This document shows positions 1 to 8,709 of a stretch of 47,574 nucleotides of DNA, piece after piece. The stretch lies in the NCBI GenBank assembly GCA_029260215.1, contig JAJDDQ010000063.1, positions 1 to 47,574 on the forward strand, in the 5' to 3' direction. Numbering within the stretch: position 1 is the stretch's first letter; every line of letters begins with the position of its first letter. Source of the DNA: Phycisphaerae bacterium. Lineage in GTDB: Bacteria > Planctomycetota > Phycisphaerae > UBA1845. The position numbers and the translations under genes were made by a program. The notes below the pieces were generated by a model. That model was not told the DNA's origin. It was given only the letters and a program-made list of their open reading frames with translations, and made no database searches.

Positions 1-98
1 CGAGATGGAACGTATGAAAAACTTCGCCCTGCTGATCGATTTTACCGCGCATCGTGAATCCTCCTTGAGTCAACACGATGCATTGTACGGATTGTTAA

Positions 99-866
99 GT
101 TTGGCGATATCCCAAAAGGGAGTTATTTAGCGACCTGCTAAGGAATGATGTCATTCCATTATTCAATCTTAGGAAGTATTTCGATTTGGGCTCCGCCACC
201 GAGGAGATTGAAGAAATTGTATTGGTTACGGAATTCAGCAAACTTCGTGCGGCCTTTCGCGTGGATGAAGTCGACCGAATCTACCGTGTTAGTTACCAGA
301 ATATTAAGGGTATTCCCGCAGCGGCGGGAGATGCCGAATCGGCAATTACTGGCATGGCTCGGCTGGGCGACGATGTCATCATGATGGTCGACTTCGAGCG
401 GTTCATCATGGAAGTCGGCGGTATGCAAGACTTCGAGCAGTGTGGCAACCAAGCCGGTGCAGCTGAGTTCAATCGTCAAGCATGCCATGTACTGTACGCC
501 GAAGATTCACCTTTCCTGCGCGCGGCGGTTGAAAAGACTTTGAAGAAGGCGGGTTACACGAATCTGTCGATCCACAGCGATGGAGAGCAGGCATGGAAGT
601 GGCTGGAGACAAACACGACCGATAGCGGCAAGCCGCCCGTAGACATCGTGATCACCGACATTGAAATGCCCAAGATGGACGGCCTCAACCTGACGAAGAA
701 GATCAAACAGCATTCCGTTTTGGGATCGCTACCCGTAATCGTGTTCAGCTCGCTGATCAGTCCTGACAACGAAAAGAAATGTCGTGCGGTCGGCGCCGAT
801 GCCCAGATCACCAAACCCGAACTCGGCGCGCTTGTAGACAAACTCGATCAAATGCTCCAGCGATAG
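99..866 (+). CDS. CheV-like chemotaxis coupling protein, CheW domain plus receiver, 5' end broken or missing
   Basis: The protein couples chemoreceptors to the CheA kinase through a CheW-like domain and is tuned by phosphorylation of a C-terminal receiver domain. The CheW part is recognisable from about position 144, reading DVIPLFNLRKYFDLG and then VTEFSKLRAAFRVDEVDRI. The receiver starts near position 484 (HVLYAEDSPFLRAAVE), with the acidic pair ED, the phospho-acceptor in TDIEMPKMDG, and the conserved lysine in ITKPE. The frame is open only from 99, just after a TAA at 96-98, and has no ATG or GTG. The first usable start is TTG at 186, which lies inside the CheW domain. The first third of a normal CheW domain is therefore absent from this frame. 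Frame 2 is open from position 2 to a TAG at 128-130 and may be an upstream gene end or the frameshifted N-terminus. Family call is firm; whether the gene is intact is doubtful. Confidence 0.75.
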   Translation, partial: VWRYPKRELFSDLLRNDVIPLFNLRKYFDLGSATEEIEEIVLVTEFSKLRAAFRVDEVDRIYRVSYQNIKGIPAAAGDAESAITGMARLGDDVIMMVDFERFIMEVGGMQDFEQCGNQAGAAEFNRQACHVLYAEDSPFLRAAVEKTLKKAGYTNLSIHSDGEQAWKWLETNTTDSGKPPVDIVITDIEMPKMDGLNLTKKIKQHSVLGSLPVIVFSSLISPDNEKKCRAVGADAQITKPELGALVDKLDQMLQR

Positions 867-901
867 GGACATTTGCGCCTCAATATTAAGCGGGCAGCAC
901 G

Positions 902-1093
902 CGCTATTCCGCTGGCATCAAGGGAATCGATTCGGACATCATCACACTCCTTCGCCGGGATCATCCCAACCTCCCCCGGGGTCCGCCAGCCCTGGGCCAT
1001 CGCAAGGTGATCAAGAGGATGGCATACGGATTCCGCGATGACGACTACTTCTTCCCCAAGGCCAGAGTTGCGTTCCCCGGAATTTCCGGATGA
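902..1093 (+). pseudogene. C-terminal relic of an ISL3-type transposase
   Basis: This open stretch has no start codon of its own. It ends in VIKRMAYGFRDDDYFFPKAR before a TGA, and that resembles the conserved C-terminal end of ISL3-family DDE transposases (K-R-x-A-Y-G-F-R-D followed by an aromatic pair). Only about 63 residues remain, and the catalytic domain is missing. It lies between the CheV-like gene and a tRNA, a common position for insertion and decay of mobile elements. The family assignment rests on one short motif. A stretch within it (957-996) resembles 36086-36125. Confidence 0.5.
957..996 (+). repeat. Dispersed repeat C, copy 1
   Basis: About 40 bp starting with the near-palindrome GGGATCATCCC, followed by a C-rich segment and GTCCGCCAG. 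A diverged copy in the same orientation occurs at 36086-36125, with roughly three quarters of bases identical by eye. This copy lies inside the ISL3-like relic, so it could be a fragment of the same element family. Confidence 0.35.
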
Positions 1094-1145
1094 CCCCTTT
1101 TTCAGGGTTATTCGCACCGAAGCAACTCCGTTCAAAACAGGGGGA

Positions 1146-1219
1146 TGGGCGATATAGGACTCGAACCTACGACCTCACGGGTGTGATCCGTGCGCTCTAG
1201 CCAACTGAGCTAATCGCCC
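1146..1219 (-). tRNA. tRNA-Val(CAC)
   Basis: Read on the minus strand, the sequence folds as a standard 74-nt tRNA. The acceptor stem GGGCGAT pairs with ATCGCCC, the D-arm carries AGCTCAGTTGG, the anticodon stem CACGG pairs with CCGTG around the loop ATCACAC, and the T-arm contains GGTTCGAGTCC. The anticodon is CAC, which reads the valine codon GUG. The discriminator base is A and the 3' CCA is not encoded. No intron or variable-arm extension is seen. Confidence 0.95.
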
Positions 1220-1324
1220 GACGATTCGACCGTCAATGATAACCGATTACGCACGACCGGCAAGCGGCTACGATTTCACCCATTCGAGGCGGGGCTTCGG
1301 GCAGCCGATACGAAGCATCAGCCG

Positions 1325-2296
1325 TCAATTCTCGTGAAAAATCCGGGCGATTGATTCCTCGATCGGCGGGTTCTCGATGCTGATATCGTTGATATCATAG
1401 CGTGCCAGCAGTTCGGTCGATTGGCGTGCGATCGACTCACGCGGCAGGCGCAGCGTCACCGTCGGCGGATCGACGCGCAAGACCTCCGCCCCGTCGAAAT
1501 CCGTCGGAACGTCGCCGTTCGCGAAACGCAGCTTGAGAATCTTGTGCGCGGCGAACCGATCCACGATGTCCGTAAGCGGGCCGTCGTGAATCATCCGCCC
1601 GTGGTTGATGACCATCACGCGGCTGCACAGGGATTCAATGTCCTGCATGTAGTGGCTGGTCAAGAGCACCGTCACATTGTTCCGCTCATTGTATTCCCGC
1701 AGGCATTGTCGAATCGACGTCTGAGCCACAACGTCCAATCCGATCGTCGGCTCGTCCAGAAACAGAATGTCCGGCGAGTGCAGCAACGCCGCGATCAACT
1801 CCATCTTCATGCGTTCGCCGAGGCTCAACTCGCGCACCGGCTGATTGAGCAGATCACGCACCATCAACAATTCCGTCAGCTCACCCTGAACACGCTCAAA
1901 GCGTTCGTCCTCGATTTCGTAGATTTCCTTGTGCAACCGAAACGATTCCGACGCCGGCAAATCCCACCACAACTGATTTTTCTGGCCCATCAGCAAAGCG
2001 AAGCGACGGCGATACGCATTCCTCCGTTCCCACGGAACGAAGCTCATCACGCTCACGGTGCCCTCGGTCGGATAGATTAATCCGCTCAGAATCTTCAGCG
2101 TCGTCGTCTTGCCCGCACCGTTAGGACCGAGGAAGCCGACCATCTCGCCGGATTGAATGTCGAAGTCGATTCCGTCCACCGCATGCACATGTTTGTACTT
2201 CCGCCGAAACAGCGACCGAATCGAACCGCCAAGCCCTTGAGCCTTCTCGTGGACCTTGTACACCTTCTTGAGATTTCGCACGCATATCGCTGCCAT
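1325..2296 (-). CDS. ABC transporter ATP-binding protein (COG4586-like, ABC-2 type)
   Basis: This 323-residue cytoplasmic ATPase would drive an ABC-2 type transporter of unknown substrate. Visible motifs are Walker A GPNGAGKTT near residues 57-65, the signature LSLGE near 157-161, Walker B ILFLDEP near 177-183, and the switch histidine in LLTSHYMQD near 215. The segment LMGQKNQLWWDLPASESF is characteristic of the uncharacterised COG4586 ATPases, which normally sit next to two membrane permease genes. No permease follows here: the next item downstream is a tRNA and a transposase relic. The residues after about 240 form the usual C-terminal regulatory extension. The gene starts with ATG at 2296. 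Family is certain; substrate cannot be told. Confidence 0.9.
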   Translation of the reverse strand: MAAICVRNLKKVYKVHEKAQGLGGSIRSLFRRKYKHVHAVDGIDFDIQSGEMVGFLGPNGAGKTTTLKILSGLIYPTEGTVSVMSFVPWERRNAYRRRFALLMGQKNQLWWDLPASESFRLHKEIYEIEDERFERVQGELTELLMVRDLLNQPVRELSLGERMKMELIAALLHSPDILFLDEPTIGLDVVAQTSIRQCLREYNERNNVTVLLTSHYMQDIESLCSRVMVINHGRMIHDGPLTDIVDRFAAHKILKLRFANGDVPTDFDGAEVLRVDPPTVTLRLPRESIARQSTELLARYDINDISIENPPIEESIARIFHEN

Positions 2297-2495
2297 GGGT
2301 GTGTATCCTATCGCCGTTTCAGTTGTTTGGGCAGCGAGACGCAGATTTCAATTCACCCGACCCTTTGAGGCATTACCACGCATCGCCGCTACGAACTCGT
2401 CGAAAACGACATGAACCGCCGACGCTCGATTATTCAGCTGTCGTCGACTACGATCCCATCGGCACAAACAAGAACACAGGCGTAAGGATCAAATC

Positions 2496-2912
2496 ATGGG
2501 CAATTCGGACATCACCAAGAGCGATGATGGTAAGCGAGAAAACCTCACGCCCGAGCAGTACAACGTCTGCCGGGAAAAAGGCACCGAACCACCCTTCACC
2601 GGAAAGTACTGGAATCACAAGGGCGACGGCTTGTACCACTGTGTCGCCTGCCGCCAAGCCCTGTTCGACTCCGACACGAAATTCGACTCCGGCAGCGGTT
2701 GGCCCAGCTTCTTCAAGCCGATAGGCCAAGACGGCATCGCCGAAGATGTTGACGTCAGCCACGGCATGCGACGAGTCGAAGTCACCTGCAAGAACTGCGG
2801 CGCACACCTGGGCCACGTGTTCGACGACGGACCCCAGCCCACCGGCCAACGCTATTGCGTCAACTCAGCCTCTCTGCAATTCGAAGAACGCGATCAGATC
2901 AAGACAGGCTGA
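2496..2912 (+). CDS. msrB: Peptide-methionine (R)-S-oxide reductase
   Basis: MsrB reduces the R epimer of methionine sulfoxide in oxidised proteins, normally using thioredoxin as electron donor, and acts in the cytoplasm. The 138-residue product has the full single-domain fold: [17 protein letters not shown] near residue 29, the motif SGSGWPSFF near 65-73, and the catalytic block RYCVNSASL with the active cysteine near 121. Two CxxC pairs (Cys49/Cys52 and Cys98/Cys101) should bind the structural zinc, so this is the zinc-containing subtype. It is a single plus-strand gene between two divergent neighbours, starting at an ATG after a 199-bp spacer. No msrA partner is seen in the window. Confidence 0.95.
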   Translation: MGNSDITKSDDGKRENLTPEQYNVCREKGTEPPFTGKYWNHKGDGLYHCVACRQALFDSDTKFDSGSGWPSFFKPIGQDGIAEDVDVSHGMRRVEVTCKNCGAHLGHVFDDGPQPTGQRYCVNSASLQFEERDQIKTG

Positions 2913-2966
2913 CGGATAGCTGCTGAGAAACACAAGACTACAGAGTCACGCATCTACAGTAGCCGG

Positions 2967-4220
2967 CTACCGGCCCTCTGCTCCAAAATCGATTGTCGTC
3001 GCCAGCCATTCCGCAATAAGCTCGCCCGCCAATGCATGCCCGCGCTCGTTCCAATGACCAAAGCCCGGCTTGCGCGCGAAACCGTGTAAGTATTCACCGC
3101 GCGCATCGACGCGATCACGCAGTTTTTCGGCGAGATTCAAAACACCAAAACCCTCGCGGGCACCAATCTCCGCCACGAGACGATCCGTATAAAACAAATC
3201 GTCCACATCGCACGCCTTCCGCAGACGCGCCCGCAACGCCTTATCCGGGTGAACCTGAATCGACGTGCTGAGCGTGACCACGGAAAACGTCACGCCCCGC
3301 GCGCGACATTCCCGGCTCATCTGACAGAGCAGCCGATCCGCCACCGCCCACGCCTCGCGCCACACTTGGGACTCGGGCGGTTTGTAAATGGCTGCACTTT
3401 GCCCAATCTCAACCAGCGGATCCGTTTCATCGCCCGACTCCGCCCGCCGCCCCGCAACCCGCATCTGGTACCGGACCCGGTTGGCTACCTGCAACAATCG
3501 CGAATACGGCAGGACCGCGAGCACAGCCCGAGAGACAAACCCTGTCCGCCGGCGAAACGCCTCCGACGTCCGAAACGAGTCATCGAGCACCAGCTCCTCG
3601 CCATCAAGCGTGAAATACGGAATGTTGGCCACCTTCTTGAGCGACCGGTGGCAGTCCGACACGTCATTGCCCAGACAGAACCCCAGCAACACAATATCGG
3701 GGTCATACTCCCAGACCCGATGCCGCAGCAGGAGGTATTCCTGCGCAGGGCCATACCCGCCGCAACTGAAGTTCAACACCTCGACGCGTTTTCCGCGATC
3801 AGCCCATCGACGCGTCAGCGACCGTTCCAGAACACTCCAATACGTGTCCTCCATCGCGACTTGCGAAGCCTCTGTGTACGAATCGCCAAGCACGGCGATA
3901 CGAATCGTCCCCTCCGGTTTTTCTATCGTGTGCTCGCGATCGCGAAAACCCCGGCTGTTGATGGTGACGTAGGCTTCCCCTTCCGTCCGCATCCAGCCCT
4001 CCGCGCCCGGAATCAACGACGTGCCCAGCAGTTCGTCAGGCTGATAGAGATTCGGAAACCCGATGCCAGCCACCCGCAAACCCAGCTCCGCCACAACGAC
4101 CGTCAGCGATAGCCCCGCAACAACCGCAAGCAGCTTCATCCACCACCGCCCGCGCGCCGGACGCGGCAGTTTCGGTTCGTCTGGTTTGCTCACCCACAGC
4201 GTTTCGGTATCGGTGCCCAT
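2967..4220 (-). CDS. Membrane-anchored SGNH/GDSL-type hydrolase or acyltransferase-like protein
   Basis: The 417-residue product has one N-terminal hydrophobic segment (about residues 28-52) followed by an SGNH-hydrolase fold on the outer side. The blocks seen are VLGDSYTEA near 110-118 (nucleophile Ser), CGGYG near 153, GND near 184-186 (oxyanion Asn) and a C-terminal HWNERGH near 389-395 (catalytic His). Such proteins act as esterases, or add and remove acetyl groups on surface polysaccharides. The substrate cannot be inferred here. The gene stands alone on the minus strand, 54 bp from the end of convergent msrB. A later ATG at residue 28 (WWMKLLAVV) is an alternative start that would leave a conventional signal anchor. 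Confidence 0.8.
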   Translation of the reverse strand: MGTDTETLWVSKPDEPKLPRPARGRWWMKLLAVVAGLSLTVVVAELGLRVAGIGFPNLYQPDELLGTSLIPGAEGWMRTEGEAYVTINSRGFRDREHTIEKPEGTIRIAVLGDSYTEASQVAMEDTYWSVLERSLTRRWADRGKRVEVLNFSCGGYGPAQEYLLLRHRVWEYDPDIVLLGFCLGNDVSDCHRSLKKVANIPYFTLDGEELVLDDSFRTSEAFRRRTGFVSRAVLAVLPYSRLLQVANRVRYQMRVAGRRAESGDETDPLVEIGQSAAIYKPPESQVWREAWAVADRLLCQMSRECRARGVTFSVVTLSTSIQVHPDKALRARLRKACDVDDLFYTDRLVAEIGAREGFGVLNLAEKLRDRVDARGEYLHGFARKPGFGHWNERGHALAGELIAEWLATTIDFGAEGR

Positions 4221-4326
4221 GATTCACCGACTATACCCGCTCGCCATCCCATCGCGAACGCCGGAAAAAATTGAATTACACCCGACAGTCATACCAAGCG
4301 CACTGTTAGCGTCTCGCCACACCTCC

Positions 4327-4355
4327 CCCGCTTAGCCGTGTCGCGTGCGACACGA
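4327..4355 (+). repeat. Dispersed palindromic repeat A, copy 1
   Basis: This 29-bp sequence is identical, in inverted orientation, to 23087-23115. Its core is the hairpin GTGTCG-CGTG-CGACAC, preceded by CCCGCTTAGCC. It lies in the spacer after the stop of the PQQ-like propeller gene (read on the minus strand) and before the SGNH gene. A partial third copy may occur at about 37668-37690. Confidence 0.75.
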
Positions 4356-4365
4356 GTCGAATGCG

Positions 4366-5871
4366 TCAATCACCAATGCAGTACAGATGCGTTCGGCTGC
4401 GAAGGTAAATCTCATCGCCCACGATCGCAGGTGACGCCGAAAAGTCCTCCTTGCCCAGCTTGTTGATCGCCAGCACCTCGAACTTCTCGCCCCGACGCAA
4501 GACATAGGTCACACCATTGCGCCCGACGATGTAAACCTTTCCATCCGCTCCGACCAGCGACGCATAAACGCCGTTGATTTCCTCAAGCCGCTGTTGCTTG
4601 TAATGCTTGCTGCCCGTGGCGGGGTCGAGGCAGGACAGGATGCTGGAGTTCTTTTGAAGATAGTAGAGTGCGTTGCCGTACAACAGAGGCGAAGGAACGT
4701 AGGGCGTGCCCTTGTCTTTGGACCACAGAACCGCATCCGTGTCGGTGACGTCGCCGCGTGCATTTTTGTAGCGAATCGCAAGCGCCGCCACATCGCGATG
4801 TCCGCTCATGACAATGGTCGTTCCGCTCACTGCCACGGGAGTCGGGACACAGTTCGTGCCTAAGCCGCCGCACTCCCAGACGACATCGCCGGTCGCCAGA
4901 TCGTAGCCGATCACGCGCTTGTCGCCGCTTACGATGGCCTGAGGCTTGGGCGTATCCGTCACAATCAACGGCGTCGCCCAGTTCGTAGCCTCATCGCGCG
5001 ATTTGCGCCACTTCTCCGCGCCCGTGCTGCGGTCGAGCGCTACGATGAACGACTCGTCCTCGTTGTCCCACGGAACAATGATCGTATCTTTGTACAATGC
5101 GGGCGTGCTGCCCTCGCCAAAGCCGGCCCGCGTCCGCATGTCGCCGAGATCCTTCTCCCACTTCAGCGTGCCGTCCATATCGAGACAGTAAAGACCGTGC
5201 GAGCCGAAATACGCGAAGACATTCCCGCCGTCCGTAAATGGCGAAGCGGGGGCTTGGCTGCCGTCCCGGTGACTCCCCTCGTGCGGAATCGTCTCGCGCA
5301 ATGTACGCTCCCAAACCGTCTCACCCGTCTTGCGATCCAAGGCCATGATGACATACCGATACGACTGCGTCGGCGGTTTCGCACGCCCCCGACGCCGCCC
5401 TCGCCGTCCACCACGTCGCATTCCCTCACCGCCGCGACCGCCACGCCGTTCGCCATCGGGCCGACTCTGCCACGTTTGGCCATCGGATGGCGAGCCATCG
5501 CGTCGGCTGCGTTCGTTGCGCTCGATGTGTCCACTGCGGTCGCCCTGACGATCCCGCGACGCTCCACCGCCGTCAGCCCCCTCATCACCAGCCTTCGCCT
5601 TCGGTTCGCCGACCGCGATGGCTGTCTGTATGTAAACCCGGTCCGCCCAGACGATCGGTGTGGAGAGACCCTGCCCCGGCAGAGCGCGTTTCCAGCGAAT
5701 GTTCTCACTCTCGCTCCACGTGACCGCCGGCTTGCCCTTCACCGCGACGCCGTTGGCAGCAGGCCCACGCCATTGCCCCCAATTCTCATCCCAGTTTTTC
5801 GACGCTCCGAACGTCGTAGCCGAGCCGATCAAACACACTGCCAACGCTCGCAAGTAGGATTTCCGAATCAT
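4366..5871 (-). CDS. Secreted PQQ-like beta-propeller repeat protein
   Basis: This protein of about 501 residues has a signal sequence (MIRKSYLRALAVCLIGSATTFGA) and then repeated PQQ-like blades. Examples are WRGPAANGVAVKG, DRKTGETVWERTLRETIPHEG, LDRSTGAEKWRKSRDEA and YDLATGDVVWECGGLG. These build a beta-propeller, probably a periplasmic scaffold rather than a quinoprotein enzyme, since no catalytic site is evident. A low-complexity insert of about 90 residues, rich in Gly, Arg and Asp, interrupts the first blades near residues 95-180. Proteins of this type are abundant in planctomycetes. ATG 5871 is preferred over the in-frame GTG at 5883 because AAGGA lies five bases before it. Its neighbours are single genes, so context gives no partner. 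Confidence 0.85.
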   Translation of the reverse strand: MIRKSYLRALAVCLIGSATTFGASKNWDENWGQWRGPAANGVAVKGKPAVTWSESENIRWKRALPGQGLSTPIVWADRVYIQTAIAVGEPKAKAGDEGADGGGASRDRQGDRSGHIERNERSRRDGSPSDGQTWQSRPDGERRGGRGGEGMRRGGRRGRRRGRAKPPTQSYRYVIMALDRKTGETVWERTLRETIPHEGSHRDGSQAPASPFTDGGNVFAYFGSHGLYCLDMDGTLKWEKDLGDMRTRAGFGEGSTPALYKDTIIVPWDNEDESFIVALDRSTGAEKWRKSRDEATNWATPLIVTDTPKPQAIVSGDKRVIGYDLATGDVVWECGGLGTNCVPTPVAVSGTTIVMSGHRDVAALAIRYKNARGDVTDTDAVLWSKDKGTPYVPSPLLYGNALYYLQKNSSILSCLDPATGSKHYKQQRLEEINGVYASLVGADGKVYIVGRNGVTYVLRRGEKFEVLAINKLGKEDFSASPAIVGDEIYLRSRTHLYCIGD

Positions 5872-6089
5872 GCTATCCTTCACCTTTCGCCAAATTCAAA
5901 ACGCACAACAGTCAGGCCGATATCGCGTCACCCCAACAGGATCAAACACGTCAACGAAGCCCATCTTGCGAAGGATAACAGAAATGCGCGCCGACTGACC
6001 AATCCCGCAGGAATTAGTCACACCAGAACCATTGTCCAGCCGAAGCGGCCAACTGTCCACGATGCATGGAGACCAAAGGTGCGTGCGGG

Positions 6090-8216
6090 TTAACCCGGCG
6101 GATCCGTGTCGATCTGCACCGCGAGATTCGTCGAGGTGTGGTATTGTGCTTCGATGGCGTGGCCGACCGTGACCTCTTCAACGGCCCCCGCCGCCCCCGA
6201 AAAAACCGTTTCCGCGTAGACGAAGACTGTCGTGAGGATGCCTCCGTCATCAATTGTGATGCTAAACGCTCCGGGATCGACACCACTCACCAACCCGGAC
6301 GTCTGGCCATCAACCTCCCCTGTTGGAAGGTCATGGGCTTCGAAGTCGATCCCGACGGAATCTCCGCCGACCAACGAAAGAACAACGTCAAATGGATAGA
6401 AGTAGCGCGCGGGGTCCGAAGGTGTGACGGTGTAACCACCGCCAAGAAGTCCCGAGAAGGAATAGACTCCGTCGGTATCGGTCGTCGTGGCTTCGATGCT
6501 CGGGCCGTCGAAGGATACGGTGACCCCGGAAGCGGGCGTTCCGTCGCCATGCGTGATGCGACCTTGAACGCTGTATGGCCCCAAGTCTACGAGAACGTTG
6601 GCGACAAGCCCCCCTTCGCCGATCACCTGAATTGAATTGTCGATCGACGGAGCGAACGGCTCTCCTGTGTCCACTTCGCCATTGCCATTCGCGTCCAGAA
6701 AGGCGGTCACGTCGTAATCGCCCGTACGCCACACTTCGAGGACGAACGCTCCCGGCGAATCCAGCGACGTGCTGTAGTCAAACCCATCTCCGTCCGAATC
6801 CGAGGCCACAACGTATATGACGCCTTGGTCCACCCCAGTGTACTCCACCGTACCCGTGACAATCCCCGGTTGGCTAATCTTAATCTGGAATCGCACGAAG
6901 TCGGCCATGTCAATGTCGTAGTCCAGATCGAAGTCGAACAGACGGATGCAGTTCGGGGAGAGCATTGGCAGCGTAGGGTCGGGGTCGGACCTGGGGCCAC
7001 CGTTGCAATCCGCGAATGCCGCGAAGTCGAATATATCCAAGTCGCCGTCATCGTCGCTGTCTGCGGTGATGATCGGTGTGAGAATCACTGTCTCGCCGCC
7101 CAGGGGCGTTAGTATTTTCCCCGAGTCGTTGATTCCCGTCGGAACGGTCACTGTACCACCGGCATCCGAGGGGATGAGCGTGTTCAGATCGACCATCGCA
7201 CCGTCTTTGTAAACAAACGCTCGCTTGATATTGTTCGACCAAACACTTCCGCAACAGGGCAGCCAGACCCACTCACCGAATGCCTGCCCGACCACCTCGT
7301 CGAGATTGCTCACCGCCGTGGCAATGGTGTACGACTTGCCCGGAATCGTACCCAGATTGGTCATGGCTGAGCCGTCATGCAGGAACGCACGCCCCCAGGT
7401 TTCGATGTTGCTGGACGCCCAACCCACGATGTGCCCGACATCGTTCAACGCCCATGCGCTGCCCGATGAATAGTCACCGGTGAGTTTGAGCATCGTCGCA
7501 TCCGGATCGCCCCAATCGAAAAGGAAGGGTACCGCCCATGCCTCTCCGAAAGACCCGACCAACGCCTCGCCAACAACAAGTCCAGCGGCATTGATCCCGT
7601 TCGCTTTGGTGTAATCAACGGTGTATCCGGGGGAGAGGTTGGTCGGCACGCCAAGATCGACCATGAGCCCACCACTGAAGAGAAAAGCGCGGTTTGGCGT
7701 GGAGGTCGGCATTTGCGACTCACCTACGACCTCACCGAAGATGTTGATCCCCACTCCGATGCTTGTGGGTCCACCCAGTGTTCCCAGAGATTCCAGCACT
7801 CCGGTGGCCGGGTCGTAAAGAAACGCTTCGCCGCTGTCCAGGTAACCGGCTACCAGCCCATTGTCGCTGATTGCGCGCGGATGCACGCCCGGACCGAGAT
7901 CATGCTTCTGTCCATCGTAGTAGTATCCGCTAGTCTGGCCACCGCCCGCCTGTGTCCACTCGCCCACGACATGCCCGTAGTTATTGATGGCGAATCCGAC
8001 GCTCGTTGACTCGTCCTGCATTGGTGGCAGATGAGTGACGAAATACTCCTGTCCCACCGCGCGAATGGTGCCGGTGAAAAAGAGCGCGCACAAAGCCATC
8101 TTACGCAAGAGGGCCCCAAAACCCCGGGAGTCGCGCAGAAGAGGGATAATCGCCTGCTGCTGTGGCAAAACCGTCAAATTGGCGGAGACGCGAACGGGGC
8201 TGTTTGCTCTGGTCAT
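6090..8216 (-). CDS. Large secreted protein with HAF repeats, dockerin-like and carboxypeptidase-regulatory-like modules
   Basis: The 708-residue product has a hydrophobic secretion signal (KMALCALFFTGTIRAVG, residues 39-55) after an unusually long N-terminal lead. Six or so HAF-type extracellular repeats follow (residues 65-380), for example AINNYGHVVGEW, GINIFGEVVGES, ALNDVGHIVGW and GINDSGKILT. A calcium-binding dockerin-like pair comes next (DSDDDGDLDIFDFAAFADC and FDFDLDYDIDMADFVRF). A carboxypeptidase-regulatory-like beta-sandwich follows (VQGRITHGDGTPASGVTVSF). The protein ends without a CTERM tail. The ATG at 8216 is supported by AGGAG seven bases upstream. The role is unknown; it is probably a surface or secreted adhesive protein. 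Each domain call rests on motif shape, not on a profile search. Confidence 0.85.
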   Translation of the reverse strand: MTRANSPVRVSANLTVLPQQQAIIPLLRDSRGFGALLRKMALCALFFTGTIRAVGQEYFVTHLPPMQDESTSVGFAINNYGHVVGEWTQAGGGQTSGYYYDGQKHDLGPGVHPRAISDNGLVAGYLDSGEAFLYDPATGVLESLGTLGGPTSIGVGINIFGEVVGESQMPTSTPNRAFLFSGGLMVDLGVPTNLSPGYTVDYTKANGINAAGLVVGEALVGSFGEAWAVPFLFDWGDPDATMLKLTGDYSSGSAWALNDVGHIVGWASSNIETWGRAFLHDGSAMTNLGTIPGKSYTIATAVSNLDEVVGQAFGEWVWLPCCGSVWSNNIKRAFVYKDGAMVDLNTLIPSDAGGTVTVPTGINDSGKILTPLGGETVILTPIITADSDDDGDLDIFDFAAFADCNGGPRSDPDPTLPMLSPNCIRLFDFDLDYDIDMADFVRFQIKISQPGIVTGTVEYTGVDQGVIYVVASDSDGDGFDYSTSLDSPGAFVLEVWRTGDYDVTAFLDANGNGEVDTGEPFAPSIDNSIQVIGEGGLVANVLVDLGPYSVQGRITHGDGTPASGVTVSFDGPSIEATTTDTDGVYSFSGLLGGGYTVTPSDPARYFYPFDVVLSLVGGDSVGIDFEAHDLPTGEVDGQTSGLVSGVDPGAFSITIDDGGILTTVFVYAETVFSGAAGAVEEVTVGHAIEAQYHTSTNLAVQIDTDPPG

Positions 8217-8370
8217 GGGCTACTCCTGGAGGGATAGTAGGTTTGCCTATCACAACCGACCAGCATTGAATCAAACACATTTTAGATCAATGGAGATTAG
8301 TCAAACCTAACACTGGGTTCTCCCAATATTGAGACTCATGGCAATGCTCGCGATCATCGAATGGCCCATT

Positions 8371-8663
8371 TCAAGCGGATAAGGAACTGAATATGCCGCG
8401 GGCGAAGGTCTCAGCCCGTGGGCGATTCGATCCGTCGCATGATTCGATGCTTCGCATGTTGGCCTTGTCTCCGCAAGGGCAGCCGGCATACGTCTTTGTC
8501 CGCAGGAAGTCCGCGTACTCTTCCCCGCCTCGAATTGCTCGCGAACGAAATCGAGACAGGCTTGGCGGCCCTCATCGCTAAGGAACACGCGAATCGATCG
8601 CACGCCGCGTTCGATCACACGACGCGGTTGGCCGGGAACAACTACGCATGCAATTCTAGCCAC
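8371..8663 (-). pseudogene. REP-associated (IS200/RAYT-like) Y1 transposase relic
   Basis: The minus strand opens with MARIACVVVPGQPRRVIERG and RVFLSDEGRQACLDFVREQF, which matches the conserved N-terminus of TnpA-REP/Y1 transposases (family form: MARIARVVxPGxPHHVxQRG...VFxSDED). Just after FVREQFEAG, a switch to the next reading frame gives a stretch containing CPCGDKANMRSIE, which resembles the C-terminal RTGRPxGxExFxxxLE block of the same family, ending in TGA at 8371-8373. The middle with the HxH and catalytic tyrosine is missing, so this is an internally deleted and frameshifted relic. It borders the HEPN gene. Confidence 0.55.
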
Positions 8664-8709
8664 GCCATAAACCGAGGGGCCGCGCCTGCGATTTCAACCA
8701 TCCCGGTCA

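Noticed and set aside
3249-4112. 287-residue open frame on the plus strand
   Set aside because: Antisense to the SGNH hydrolase, whose motifs are clear; no family features.
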